Shown here: one piece after another, positions 32,185-44,067 of the stretch | Position numbering within the stretch: the first letter of the stretch is position 1 | How the letters are laid out: each line of letters starts with the position of its first letter | NCBI GenBank assembly: GCA_006384855.1 | Contig: VCJN01001028.1 | Span: 1 to 64,000 of the forward strand | Source: Tetraselmis striata | Taxonomy: Eukaryota > Chlorophyta > Chlorodendrophyceae > Chlorodendrales > Chlorodendraceae | Direction of reading: 5' to 3' | Length of the DNA stretch: 64,000 nt | Program-made: the position numbers and the translations under genes | Notes under the pieces: model-generated | Database searches by the model: none | Seen by the model: the letters and a program-made list of their open reading frames with translations, nothing else | Told to the model about the DNA's origin: nothing

Positions 32185-32970
32185 GGGGGGGCTGGCGGAA
32201 TGCATTGGGGGTGCGAAGAGTAGCGTGTTGGTGAGATTCGGGGTGCATCGGACGCCGGATGCCCATCCACCCAGCGTAAAAGACGCCTACGTAATATTCA
32301 CACTATATATATTCACACGCAAATGTGTGAAAACCGGACATTCCGTGCCGGATGGGTGGGAATACGGCGTCCGATGCAGCCAAAACCCCAGCAACACGCT
32401 ATTCTGTGCACCGCCAATGCACTCCGCCAGCACCGCCTCATTCTCTGTCGATTTCGAAAACGCCTTCACATTACCCACCGGTAATTGCAATTGCCGTGTA
32501 ATGTTGTCACGATGTGCGCACACAACAACACTTACTACCGGTTCCGACGCGGATGGAGGCGAGGCTTGCGGAGTGCGTTGGGGGTGCGTAGAGTAGCGTG
32601 CTGCAAATAATTGGGGTGCATCGGACGCCGGATGCCCATCCACCCGGCGTAAAAGACGCGTAATATTCACACTGCTTTATTAACACACAAATGTGTGAAA
32701 ACCGGACATTCCGTGCCGGATGGGTGGGAATACGGCGTCCGATGCAGCCAAAACCCCAGCAACACGCTATTCTGTGCACCGCCAATGCACTCCGCCAGCA
32801 CCGCCTCATTCTCTGTCGATTTCGAAAACGCCTTCACATTATCCACCGCTAATAATTGCAATTGCCACCGTTTAATGTTGTCACGATGTGCGCACACAAC
32901 AACACTTACTACCGGTTCCGACGCGGATGGAGGCGAGGTTTGCGGAGTGCACTTGCGGTGCACAGACTAG
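32185..32970. repeat. ~370-bp subterminal tandem repeat with internal hairpins
   Basis: Two units and part of a third. Each has GCATCGGACGCCGGATG and, about 100 bases later, its near-complement (ACGGCGTCCGATGC), plus a second inverted pair around GGAATGCATTGGGGGTGCG and GTGCACCGCCAATGCACTCC. Subterminal repeats are typical transposase-binding regions of CACTA elements. Confidence 0.75.
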
Positions 32971-33394
32971 CGGGAGACTAGACCCATTGTCGCTTATTTA
33001 CAAGCACGGGCGGTGCTGCCAGACCTGATCGTCTACGGCCGATATAATATTCACACTATATTAACATCGGTGCACACCGCCGCACACCGCCGCACACCGC
33101 CGCACACCGCTGCGCGCGCACATTCGTCGCACACATTATCCCGGATTCACTCGCCGTATCCATTACGCCGTGCTACTTCAACAATAAACATTGCGAAATT
33201 ACACCGACACAATGCCGCACCGACTAGCTCTTGACAATACGTGCATATAAATAGTAGTGGCGCGCTGCTCCTCGCCTCCGATGTGTCGTTGACTGCTGCG
33301 GAAGGCGGTCGTCGACTGGGTGTTAGTTTCTCCACCTCGGCCCCCCCCCCCCCCCCCCCGCCCCCCCCCCCCCCCCCTTCACCGCTCACAGCGC

Positions 33395-33984
33395 CATGGC
33401 CGACCTCGCCCCCCCGGGCAAAAGTGGGCGGCGAGCCTTGTTGTCTCGCGTGTCCGCGCCGCCGGCATCGAGGAGGACGAGAAAGACATGAGGAAACCCG
33501 TGACAAGGTGGGCGCGCAACAAAACACTCCATCCTCCGCATTAGCACGCACCCACTCGTGGCTAACTTGTGCCGCGCGCAGGTTCGTCCGGGAGCGCCGT
33601 AAGGCCCACCTCAACGCCAAGGCTTCCACAGTGCCAGCGGCGCAACTCGTGGTGGCCGAGGAGGCCGCATCCTCAGCCGCTTAAAGGCGAAACGATTGTG
33701 GCTTGTTGTGGGTGTCTGGGCACAGGGGGCGTCCCGACGCCAAGGTAAGGAAGCTCATGGCGGCGTCGTCGACGGCACAGCCTCCCGGGGTGGTGAAGAC
33801 ACTGACGGATGACAAGAAGCGGAAGAGGCCAGTGAAGAAACGCCGAGGTAAGAAACTGACGGTCGCGGAGTCGGAGGCGGAGTCGGAGGCGCAGGCGGAG
33901 GCGGAGGCGGAGGCGGAGGCGGAGGCGGCGAGATCGTCGAAGCGGAGGGTCCCCCGGGCACGCAAGAACAAGAACAAGCAGTAG
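33395..33984 (+). CDS. Possible spliced basic protein near the CACTA-like 3' end
   Basis: An ATG at 33395 follows two C tracts. Candidate exons are 33395-33510, about 33581-33684 (after GCGCAG) and about 33740-33984. The last encodes KKRKRPVKKRRGKK, an EAEAEA repeat and a final RARKNKNKQ. This looks like a nuclear protein tail. The exon chain is a guess; a stop at 33682 would end the middle exon if it is not spliced. Confidence 0.3.
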
Positions 33985-34698
33985 CCCCCGCCCCCTTTAC
34001 CCCCCCCCCCCCCCCCAGGCGGGAGCGGCTGGCGGCGAGGGGGGGCGGGGGGGGGCGGGGCGGGCGTGGTCCCCCCGCCCCCGCACCCCCCCCCCCCCCC
34101 CCCCCCCGGGCCACATCCCGCGATGGCAGCTGTCGCGAATATTGTAATTCAATCATTCTTCGGCAAACCGCTGCCTGCCCCCGCCCTCCCCCTCGCGAAT
34201 ATTTATGTAACGTGAGCACTCTTTGGCAAAACATGGCAGCCAAACCGCCCATCTGATGACCTTTGATCGGACGGCTGGCAGGCCCGATCAGCAGTACTAG
34301 TACTGCAAATTCCCCAGTGTTACCAAATACGTACGGCTGCGATTTGCGCTCCCATGTACTAATAGTCGTAGTTATCCACAGGACGACTAGGGTTCGTGCC
34401 CGGGTACCGGGTACCGGGTACTACATCCCCGGTACCGGCGTAATAAATATATCGCGTACTACCCGGTACTACACGGACAACCTTGTACCTTGTACGTCAG
34501 TGCCATGTACGCTTCACCGGGCTGGTACGACTACCAGAATGATGACAAAAAGGATTTATCGCCCGCCGGCAATAACGCCGGATGTACTCGCACGTAACTG
34601 GATGGACGTGCCGCCACCAGCAGCAGCCTTCACGGATAAATAATAGTCGCTAGTAGTAGTGCTTCGTCACCTGTATGTCACATCTGAATCTCACAGTG

Positions 34699-36180
34699 CA
34701 GGCCGCCACTGCACCATGTGCCCCGGTCTCTTACGCGGCCCGGGCGCAACTGGTCGGGGCCATCAGGCTGCCGCTGCACCATGTGCCCCGGTCGCTTCCG
34801 CGATCCGGGCACACCAGCTGGTCGACGCCATCGGGAACCCACTGCACCATGTGCCCCGGTGGCTTTCATAGCCCGGGCACGCAACTGGTCGGGGCCATCA
34901 TGCCGCCACTCCACCCTTTGCCCCGGTCGCTTCCGCGGTCCGGGCACGCCAGCTAGTCGATGCCATCAGGCCGCCACTATACCATGTGCCCTTGTCGCTT
35001 CCGCGGCCCGGGCATGCAGGTAGTCGACGCCATCGGAAAGCCACTGCACCATGTGCCCTGGTGGCTTTCATAGCCCGGGCATGCAATTTGTCAAGGCCAT
35101 CGGGCCGCCACTGCACCATGTGCCCCGGTCGCTTCCGCGGCCCGGGCATGCAGGTAGTCGACGCCATCGGGAAGCCACTGCACCATGTGCCCCGGTGGCT
35201 TTCATAGCCCGGGCACGCAATTGGTCGGGGCCATCTGGCTGCCGCTGCACCATGTGCCCCGGTCGCCTCTGCGGTCCGGGCACGCAATTTGTCGACGCCA
35301 ACGGGCCGCCGCTGTACCATGTGCCCTCGTCGCTTCCGCGGCCCGGGCATGTTGCCGGTGGGGACCATCAGGCCGCCAGTGCACCATATGCCCCGGTCGC
35401 TTCCGCGGCCCGGGCATGCAGGTAGTCGACGCCATCGGGAAGCCACTGCACCAGGTGCCCCGGTGGCTTTCATAGCCCGGGCACGCAATTGGTCAAGGCC
35501 ATCAGGCTGATGTTGCACCATGTGCCCCGGTCGCCTCTGCGGCCCGGGCACGCAGTTTTTCGACGCCAACGGGCCGCCGCTGTACCATGTGCCGTCGTCG
35601 CTTCCGCGGCCCGGGCATGTTGCTGGTGGGGACCATCAGGCCGCCAGTGCACCATATGCCCCGGTCGCTTCCGCGGCCCGGGCATGCAGGTAGTCGACGC
35701 CATCGGGAAGCCACTGCACCATGTGCCCAGGTGGCTTTCATAGCCCGGGCACGCAATTGGTCAAGGCCATCAGGCTGCCGCTGCACCATGTGCCCCGGTC
35801 GCCTCTGCGGCCCGGGCACGCAGTTTGTCGACGCCAACGGGCCGCCGCTGTACCATGTGCCCTCGTCGCTTCCGCGGCCCGGGCATGTTGCTGGTGGGGA
35901 CCATCGCGGCGCCACTGCACCATGTTCCATGTCGCTTCCGCGGCCCGGGCACGGCAGCTGGTGGGCGCCATCAGGCCGCCACTCCACCATGTGCCCCCGT
36001 CACAGCGGTACGGGCTCACCAGCTGCTCGGCGCCATCGGGCCGCCACTAGACCATGTGCCCCGGTCGCCTCCGCGGCCCGGGCACGCAGCTGGTTGGTGC
36101 CAACGGGCCGCCACTGCACTGTGTGCCTCGGTTGCTTTCGCAGCCCCGGGCACGCAATTGGTCGGCGTTGTCTGGCGGTC
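34699..36180. repeat. ~67-bp GC-rich satellite, block 2
   Basis: About 22 units of 65-68 bases (first three CATGTG positions: 34715, 34780, 34848). Each contains the self-complementary core CCGCGG/CCCGGG. Two unit subtypes alternate (CAGCTGGTCGACGCCATC and CCGGTGGCTTTCATAGCCC). Confidence 0.95.
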
Positions 36181-37640
36181 GCTGCGCGCTTGGCTTGTCG
36201 GGCTGCACCTACTGCAGCCCCACCCTGCGCGGAGCTTGCTACATACTACATCGTCCACTTCTCACTGCTTGCCCTGCGCACGCCCCGCCGTGCAACAGTG
36301 GCCAGCCGTGTTTCTCTGGGGCGGTCGCTGCTCTCCCGCCCGGCCGCCGCCCTGCGGGCGGCGCCCAAGCTTGTCCGGCAATGTGCATGCGCCCCCTGCC
36401 TTCCTTGAAACGTTTAGTAGTAGTAGTTGGGGTTTCCTCTTCCCTTGTCTAATTAGCAAGCGTGGTACAGCACCTAGACGGTGCTAGTATGGCTACATGG
36501 CGTGCCCGTAGCGCCCGAGGAGCTGCATCGACCCAACAGCACCTCGGGAATGTACAGCGGAAGTTGACGGACACCCGTACGGCACTATGCCCGCGCGCGG
36601 TTCCCGACGTAGGCATCCCAGGTAGTGCTGCTCCCGCATGGTACTTCGTCGTGTGCGTAACAGCACCAGGGGCTTGTCTGTCCCCAAATTCCTCCGTCGC
36701 GGCGCACTTACCATGGGTCGCGCCGTGACAACTACACCCACCCTCCCGTCACTTCGTTCAGATTCGCGGGTCTGCCTCTCAGGCTTTCCGGCCCCTCCCA
36801 ATAGCTTTTTAATGATGCCGAAGCATATTTTCGGCTATATGACTGCGCCCCCTCCCTCCCTTGAAATTTATTCATTGAAGTCTCTAACCGGTAGTTGCTA
36901 ATATATGCAAACATGCTAATACTATTAATTATGTTTGCTGTGACCCATTCATTATCTATTATGTTTTATATCCAATTCCAAGACTTCCACCATCCTAATA
37001 TAATAAATTACTTATAGACTGTTTGGCCCGGCAGCGGCGGGTGATCCGGCCCTCCACACTCCCCGCAGATCCGCAAGATTCCAAACGTCGCAGCAGGCAA
37101 CAGGCTCCGCCCAGTGCCAAAGGGCCGTGGCAAAACAAAAACATAACCCACCTACAGGTACCGGTACCAGTAAATGCAAGATGGTTATTCATGCATTCAG
37201 AACAATGATGAATTGCTGATGACCGCATGCACCCAGCAACATACCAGTACACGCAGAGATAGAGTGCCACGAGTGAAAATTTAAGATGTGTACCACCATG
37301 TTGACATAACATTTACAGCGGCATGCGCTTATTGATATATCTAAGAGTTTGATAGCAATAGCACTCACTTTCAGCACAACAAGCAATATCTCTCGCGCTG
37401 CGTGGTAGCAACATCGCACTCCATCTTTGCTCTCAACAGTGTGCGCTCATTACATACGGATCAACATTTATCAGGATGGGCAACTATTGCCCGCTGATAG
37501 TGCCCGCTGATGGTGTCGCACACAGCTGCTGCTCTACTGCTGCTCGCTGTAACTGAGCATAGCGCAGACTGCACAAAACGCCGACTAAGGAGAGGGCTAT
37601 TGGACGATCGTCCATCATTTCCCTAATTGGTGAAGACGTT
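36181..37640. other. Duplicated 3' flank of FEA-like copy 1; no gene
   Basis: Matches 52340-53806 almost base for base with scattered changes. It holds the presumed 3' UTR and downstream DNA of the adjacent gene. No coding frame is shared between the two copies. Confidence 0.7.
37313..37317 (-). terminator. Possible TGTAA poly(A) signal, FEA-like copy 1
   Basis: TGTAA on the minus strand about 325 bases after the stop. The same site is kept in copy 2. Confidence 0.3.
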
Positions 37641-39952
37641 CTACATGAGGAAAGCCGTGACACCGGCAGCCAGAAGCAGGCCGCTCAGGATGCGCACACC
37701 GGCTGCAGACGAGTCGTCGCCAGGAGTGTTACTTGCGCCAGCGCCAGCGCCATCGCACACACCCTATGGAACACAAAACCGCGTCAGCGCTGAACACATT
37801 AAAACTCTCAGCTGCAAACAATCATGTTCCTGATGCACTGCTGGCATTTCTCACCTCAGTGTCCTCCAGCACGCCAATATCGCCAGTGGAGAGCCCCATA
37901 GCCTCAGGGATGCAGGCCACAGCCTCACAGTAGTAGGTCTTGCTCGCGTTGGGCTGTTTGCTGAAGTTGTACAGCTCGTCCATGGTGGCGTCGCATTCAG
38001 CATTGGCCTCTGCTACCATAGGGGCGATGATACGGTAGAAGGCCTGGCCCTCTGCACGGTGGTCCGCGGTGGACAGCCCCTCCTTGAAGTCCACGTCCAG
38101 CAGGCGGGCATAGCGGATAGAGGCCTGGGTGTAGATAATCTTGACAGCCTTCAGGATTTGTTCGTAATTTTCGGACGAAGGGTTGGCACAGGCGGACACC
38201 ACGGCGCTATTGACGCGGGCTACTCCATTGGCAGTAGTGCCGAAGTTGTCGGCACGCTTCTCGGCACGCTCGTAAGGGGAGGAGGCCAAGTGGGGCTGGC
38301 CGATGTAGAGCGCGCACGCCTTGTCCCATGATGCGCGGTCTCCGGAGCGGCCCGCATAGGCGAGCGAGAGCAGGGCCTGGACAGGGATGGCATCCATCAC
38401 AGTCTTCTCCACCATCTCAGCAATCTCAGCGTTTTCGCTGGCAGTAAAGGCCTCGTCAATGAGGTACTGGTCGTTGAAGTCCGCTGACCCATGGAAGGAC
38501 CTCGCCTGGTTGAAGACTGGGCCGGAAAGGCCCTCACCACGCCCATAGGTCTGCGTTCGGTAACAAAACACACAAGTTAGAAGAAGCTTTGTCACTTTTT
38601 CTTTGCTAACAGGCAATGCCTAAGCAAGATTGAAGGTAAACTAAACATACCCGAAGAAGTCCTGAATTTATGTACGCATTCTCGGCAGCACTGAAGTCAC
38701 CATTGGAGATGAGGTTCTTGATGGAGTTCACAGTGGTCGAAACCTGCAGCTGGTCATACACACCCTGCTGGGGGCTGAAGTTGCCAGCAGGGGTGTTGAT
38801 GGCTGCACATTGATAGGCACACAAGGGATGTCAGCCCTATCATGCTCTGCTCAATGAGACATAGGAACTTGTCAGAACTGAGGAAGGCGTTGTCAGGTGG
38901 CAAAGGGCACTCACTGGCCGTGCCCTCGCACACGCCCTCAGTGTCCTCCAGGGTTCCTAGCTGGGCGGCACTGATGCCTAGAGCGGCAGGGATGCAATCG
39001 ACAGCTGCGCAATAGTACATCTTGCCAGGCATGGGGGTCTTCTCAAAGTTGTACCTGGAAGGAGCACCCAAAAGTCAGCCGTGTTCCTGGCAAAAGCCAG
39101 CACGGAAGGCTGGCCACTTGTGTACAGTCAGGAGTGCTACTAAGGAGATAGAGGTGCTTGGCGTCCAGGAGGTACTCACAGCTGGTCCATGGTGTCATGG
39201 CAAACAGAGTCCGCCGCCCTGACCATGGGCGCAATGATGCGGTAGAAGGCCTGGCCCTCGGCACGGTGGTCCACAGTCGAGAGGTCCTGCATGTAGTCAA
39301 CGTCAAGCAGGCGCGCATAGCGGATGGCTGCCTGCGCGTAGACGACTTGGATGTTCTTCAGAATCGTGTTGTAGTTGGCGGAAGATGGGCCATTGTTGCA
39401 GGCGGACAGGATGTTGCTGTTGGCTGTGGCCACGTTGTTGGTCATGGTGCCGTAATTAGCAGCACGCTTCTCGGCGCGGGCATAAGGGGACGCCTCACTG
39501 ATGGGCAGGGCAAGGGCGGCCAGGTTGTTAGAAACAAAAAGTGAGTATTTAGCTCTGGTATTTGAAACTCCGGGAATGTTCCAGAAGGCGGGGCTCACGT
39601 GTCTCCAATGTAGAGCGCGCAGGCCCGGTCCCATTGGGCACGGTCCCCCTGGCGGGCGGCGTAGGCCAAGGACAGGATCGCTTGCACCGGGATGGCGTCC
39701 ATCACGGTCTTCTGCACCATCTCCAGCATGGCGGCCGCCTCCGGCTGTGTGAATGCCTATCGATAGAGTGGCATCGTCGCCAGTCAGGTGAGGCCTTGAA
39801 GCGTATATGAGCTGGTGGATGAAGTTTGCGACGAGGTACAGAGGACTCACCTCGTTGAGCAGGTAGTCTTGGTTGAAGCTCGCGGAGCCGCCAAAGAAGG
39901 CCTTGGCCTCGTCAAAGACGGGGCCTGAAAGATTGTTACCCTGACCATATTC
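37641..39952 (-). pseudogene. FEA1-like gene copy 1, exon 1 missing
   Basis: Exons 2-8 of the copy 2 gene are all present with the same borders and phases: 39952-39851, 39756-39599, 39497-39180, 39054-38915, 38802-38651, 38550-37855, 37763-37641. The last exon is two codons longer than in copy 2. No stop or frameshift was found. Intron 1 is kept for only about 35 bases and then changes abruptly into satellite at about 39988, so the exon with the start codon and signal peptide is gone. Without another promoter and start it cannot make a secreted protein. The intact frames imply recent truncation. Confidence 0.8.
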
Positions 39953-39987
39953 CTGTGAAGTGGAGCGACATAGGGAAATTTGGTATT

Positions 39988-40933
39988 TGTCGACGCCAAT
40001 GGGCCGCCGCTATACTATGTGCCCTTGTCGCTTCCGCGGCCCGGGCATGTTGCTGGTGGGACCATCAGGTCGCCACTGCACCATGTGCCCCGGTCGCTTC
40101 CGCGCCCCGGGCATGCAGCTAGTTGTCGCCAGCAGGCCGCCACTGCACCATGCGCCCTGGTGGCTTTCATAGCCCGGGCACGCAACTGGTCGGGGCCATC
40201 AGGCTGCCACTGCACCATGTGCCCCGGTCGCCTCTGCTGTCCGGGCACGTAGTCTGTCGACGCCAATGGGCCGCCGCTATACTATGTGCCCTTGTCACTT
40301 CCGCGGCCCGGGCATGTTGCTGGTGGGACCATTAGGTCGCCACTGCACCATGTGCCCCGGTCGCTTCCGCGCCCCGGGCATGCAGCTAGTTGGCGCCAGC
40401 AGGCCGCCACTGCACCATGCGCCCTGGTGGCTTTCATAGCCCGGGCACGCAACTGGTCGGGGCCATCAGGCTGCCACTGCACCATGTGCCCCGGTCGCCT
40501 CTGCTGTCCGGGCACGTAGTCTGTCGACGCCAATGGGCCGCCGCTATACTATGTGCCCTTGTCGCTTCCGCGGCCCGGGCATGTTGCTGGTGGGACCATC
40601 AGGTCGCCACTGCACCATGTGCCCCGGTCGCTTCCGCGCCCCGGGCATGCAGCTAGTCGACGCCATCGGGAAGCCACTGCACCATGTGCCCCCGTCGCCT
40701 CCGCGGCCCGGGCGTGAAGCTGGTCGACGCCATCAGGCAGCCACTGCACCATGTGCCCCGGTCGCTTCCGCGGCCCGGGCATGTTGCTGGTGGGAACCAT
40801 CAGGCCGCCAGCGCACCATGTTCCCTGTCGCTTCCGCGGCCAGGGCATGCAGCTAGTCGACGCCATCGGGAAGCCACTGCACCATGTGCCCCCGTCGCCT
40901 CCGCAGCCCGGGCGTGAAGCTGGTCGGCGCCAT
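39988..40933. repeat. ~67-bp GC-rich satellite, block 3
   Basis: About 14 units, partly in a higher-order arrangement: a ~267-base segment (from TCGACGCCAATGGGCC) repeats about 2.5 times at 39988-40650. Interrupted at 40933 by the 3.46-kb element. Confidence 0.95.
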
Positions 40934-41443
40934 CACAGCACATTTCCGCTATAATACGCGCGGAAATTTTAATATCGCGCGCGCGCGGGACACGAGTGTA
41001 AAAAGCCGCGTCAGCGAGACGCCCCGCCCAACCGCCTCACCCATTGCAGGGCCATCCTGGCCCGGCCCACCGTGCGCACCAGCTACCCGCTCTCGACCAG
41101 CGTCCTTCCAGGGTAGTGCACCCATAGCGTTGACCGACATGTAGGTGGGAGCATAGGCGCCGAGGGCGCCCCATCTGCCTGCGAGACCGGCACCTCCAGG
41201 TGGGTTTGGGTTGGGTGTGGCTCGCAACCACCCACTCACTCACGCACTCGCTGCCACGGGGATGAACACGCCGCCATCGCCATCCCCGTTCGCGTGGCCG
41301 TTTTTCGCCCATCGTGCTCCTTAGGACCAGTTGCATGAACGCACACGGGGGTTTGTCGAGTTTTTCCCTGTCAAAAAAGTTACAAGCGTTCTCCTCACTG
41401 CCCCTCTGCTGCACATGTGCCGCCCGTCACGTAGGGAGGGCTA

Positions 41444-41815
41444 ATGGCGGCCGTAAATCGGCGGAGCCGCGTCCTAGAGGGCGAGTGCCTAGAGTGCCTG
41501 GTGGAGTGCTTCGAGGAGGCCTACGCCTCGGAGCCGCAGCGCTACAAGAACACCGCCTGCACAGCCTGCTTCGGCCCTCTCCTGGCCCCGGTGGCGGTCG
41601 TGGAGCGGGCAACGTGGGAGGCGCAGTTCCAATTGGCCGCGTGGAATGAGCTCGGCCGGGACTTCCCCTGCCGCGCAGCAGCACTCCTCTCTGACTGCTG
41701 CCGGCATTGCCGCGCTGCAGCCTGTATTGTATTTATGTTTCTTGCAGCACGGCAGCGCTGTATGTGCGACGCCGTGCTGCAGAGTGCCCTGCCGCGCAGC
41801 AGCAGTCCCCTCTGA
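41444..41815 (+). CDS. Cys-rich ORF of the 3.46-kb element
   Basis: ATG at 41444. The first about 75 residues look like genuine protein (GECLECLVECFEEAY and NTACTACFGPLL), with paired Cys. After about 41690 the frame runs into the 121-bp tandem repeat, where it stays open only because of the repeat. A splice site near that point is likely. Function unknown. Confidence 0.35.
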   Translation: MAAVNRRSRVLEGECLECLVECFEEAYASEPQRYKNTACTACFGPLLAPVAVVERATWEAQFQLAAWNELGRDFPCRAAALLSDCCRHCRAAACIVFMFLAARQRCMCDAVLQSALPRSSSPL

Positions 41816-42460
41816 CTGCTGCCGGCATTGCCGCGCTGCTGCCTATATTGTTTTTATGTTTCTTGCAGCACGGCGGCGCTGCATGTGCGACGCCGTGCTG
41901 CAGAGTGCCCTGCCGCGCAGCAGCAGTCCCCTCTGACTGCTGCCGGCATTGCCGCGCTGCAGCCTGTATTGTATTTATGTTTCTTGCAGCACGGCGGCGC
42001 TGTATAAGCGACGCTGTGCTGCAGAATGCCCTGCCGCGCAGCGTCAGTCCAGTCATTACCGCTGCTGGCATTGCCGCGTTGCAGCCTGTATTGTATATCT
42101 GTTTTATCATGTTTCTTGCAGCACGGCAGCGTTGTATGTGCAACGCCGTGCTGCAGAGTGCCCTGCCGCGCAGCAGCAGTCCCCTCTGACTGCTGCCGGC
42201 ATTGCCGCGCTGCAGCCTGTATTGTATTTATGTTTCTTGCAGCACGGCGGCGCTGTATAAGCGACGCTGTGCTGCAGAATGCCCTGCCGCGCAGCGTCAG
42301 TCCAGTCATTACTGCTGCCGGCATTGCCGCGCTGCAGCCGGTATTGTAATTGTGTTTCTTGCAGCACGGCAGCGCTGTATGTGCGACGCCGTGCTGCAGA
42401 ATGCCCTGCCGCGTAGCAGCAGTCCCCTCTGACTGCTGCCGGCATTGCCGCGCTGCATTA
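41690..42460. repeat. ~121-bp tandem repeat with hairpins
   Basis: Seven copies of the core GGCATTGCCGCG at 41702, 41823, 41944, 42067, 42198, 42320 and 42441. Each full unit has TTTCTTGCAG (acceptor-like) followed by an 11-base perfect stem, TGCAGCACGGC with GCCGTGCTGCA. Confidence 0.95.
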
Positions 42461-42583
42461 CATGACTTCCTTTTTCTGGGGCATCTCAGGAAGCCAGGGA
42501 AAAGGCGGCGTCGCTGATAGTCACCAGCATGCATAGGCGGCATTGCGGGAGGATTCCAGCATGTGTGTAATTACATTTCCAAC

Positions 42584-44067
42584 CTATTTCTTTGCCGCAC
42601 GGGATGTGTTCTCAAAGGTGTGCTCCGGGAACTTGCGCTTCAGGCTGGCATGTGTCTGCTCATGCTTCTCTCGCTTTACCTTAGCCACATGCCCAGTGCC
42701 CAGACAATCTGCGCAGCCATAACATCACATCCCTTTTAGTGACATGTTGTGTAAACACAAATGACTATAAATGACATCAAAATATAATTGCAGCATACCT
42801 TCAGCACCACAATTGTGCCATTAGTCCTTGTGGCACTGAAGATTTCTGTGGCATCAGCAACTAGCTGGATGCTGAGAGACTCCCCGGGTTTGATGAATCC
42901 CTCCTTCAGCAGTAGCCTGGCACAATGCTGAAGCACCAGCTTGAGATCCATTGTGCTTGATATCATGTCCTCCGTAGTGCTGAGCCCCACAGCAGCCAGC
43001 TCCTTCCCTTGCCCTTTCAGCATGTCCTCCACTGATGGCCACTTGATCATCAAGTTGCCATATGGCAGCACCATCTGCACCGCTTTTCCATGTCCGCGTC
43101 CCACTTGGAGCTGCTGAGGTTGATAAGACGCTGAAAGGCATCTTGAGATAGCTTCAGGTCAGTGTGGACATGCACATCGTTGTGCTCCCACAGCTTTCTA
43201 ATGGCCAGCAGGGTACGCCTCTCTGCTGCTTTCAAGTGATGTTTAAACTGCTTAGACTCCAATATGGAGGCCAGCAACTCGGGGTAGTTGGCTAGGAGGG
43301 CGCCTAGGATAAAGCGGGGGGTGTGCGCTGCTCGCACATCCGCTGGCTGGCCCACTAGGTCCGCCTCCTCCACGATGCCCACCTCCTCCCCGTCAGCTCC
43401 ATGCGCGTCGACATCGCCCTGCTGCTGCTGCTGCTCCGCTCCTTCGTCACCGCCGGAAGGGGCTCCAAACTGTGCGCCGGGCCCGCCCTCCGCATACACA
43501 TACTGCCAGCTGTCGTCGTCTCCGACTGCGTGGGTGAGCCACGCCTCCAGCTGCTCGGCCTTGCGGCCGATGAACTTGCGCACCGTCGCTCGGGTCGTCG
43601 CTTGTAGGACAGGTTTGCCGGCCGCTCCCTCCCCGGCTTCTGGCCCCCGCCCTCTTCGTCACTGCCGCTGCCCTCACTGCCAGCTGACTCGGCCTCGCTG
43701 CCATTTGACTCGCACATGAGCCGTATCTTGGCTTTTAGGCGCGCTACCTTCTTGTCGCGCTTCCGGCGCAGGATGTCCGCCTCCACTCGCGCCCTCTCCG
43801 CCACCGCAAGTTGGGACCGCAGCTCCTTCTCCACTTCTTTCTGTCTGTTGACAACCTCCCTCCAGCAACGCTCCGTCGCTCTCTTCAGCAGGTACTTGAC
43901 CTCTGACTCGAAGTTTTGCAGTTGGGTCGACACACGAGTCGTCGCTGCGGATGCCTGCGACGACGGCCCGGCCGGCATGCCGCTGCCGCTGGCACCCGCC
44001 CCGCCTCCTCCATCACCGGCTTCGCCGCGGCTTTCTCAGACTGCCATTTCTTTGACTTGTAGCCCAT
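42584..44067 (-). pseudogene. Coiled-coil protein gene of the 3.46-kb element, frames disrupted
   Basis: Coding text in pieces: a start at 44067 (MGYKSKKWQSEKAAAKP); a charged coiled coil about 43920-43680 (EVEKELRSQLAVAERARVEA) with an acidic Ser/Glu tract; 43607-43090 (VRKFIGRKAEQLEAWLTH ... LKLSQDAFQRLINL); and 43095-42799 (MIKWPSVEDMLKG ... ESLSIQLVADATEI), ending at a GTATGC donor. A possible last exon at 42708-42584 has DCLGTGHVAKVKREKHEQTH. Frame changes fall near 44020, 43620 and at an AAAA run near 43090. The isolated Asp in VADAT could be a DDE residue, but this is not established. Best read as a decayed transposase or accessory protein. Confidence 0.4.

Larger units (their letters stand above)
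26528..34698. mobile_element. CACTA-like DNA transposon, copy 1 (8.17 kb)
   Basis: Terminal inverted repeats start CACTGTGAGATTCAG and are identical for 22 bases (26528-26549 and 34677-34698), with further shared text inside (GGTGACGAA, AGTAGCGAC). The 3-bp target duplication CAG lies at 26525-26527 and 34699-34701, and the flanks rejoin into a normal satellite unit. Termini beginning CACT with a 3-bp duplication fit the CACTA/EnSpm superfamily. Internal coding blocks are given separately. Confidence 0.85.

Noticed and set aside
34699..36180. CRISPR array
   Set aside because: Units are contiguous 65-68-base satellites with no unique spacers, in a eukaryotic genome.
34898..36487. Open frames of 60-273 codons across the ~67-bp satellite
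   Set aside because: Repeat-driven, overlapping on both strands, no domain. The same frames recur in every satellite block.
41815..42189. Cys-rich proteins in the 121-bp array
   Set aside because: The frames exist in several phases on both strands and repeat with the array. Only the upstream part of the 41444 frame looks like unique coding sequence.
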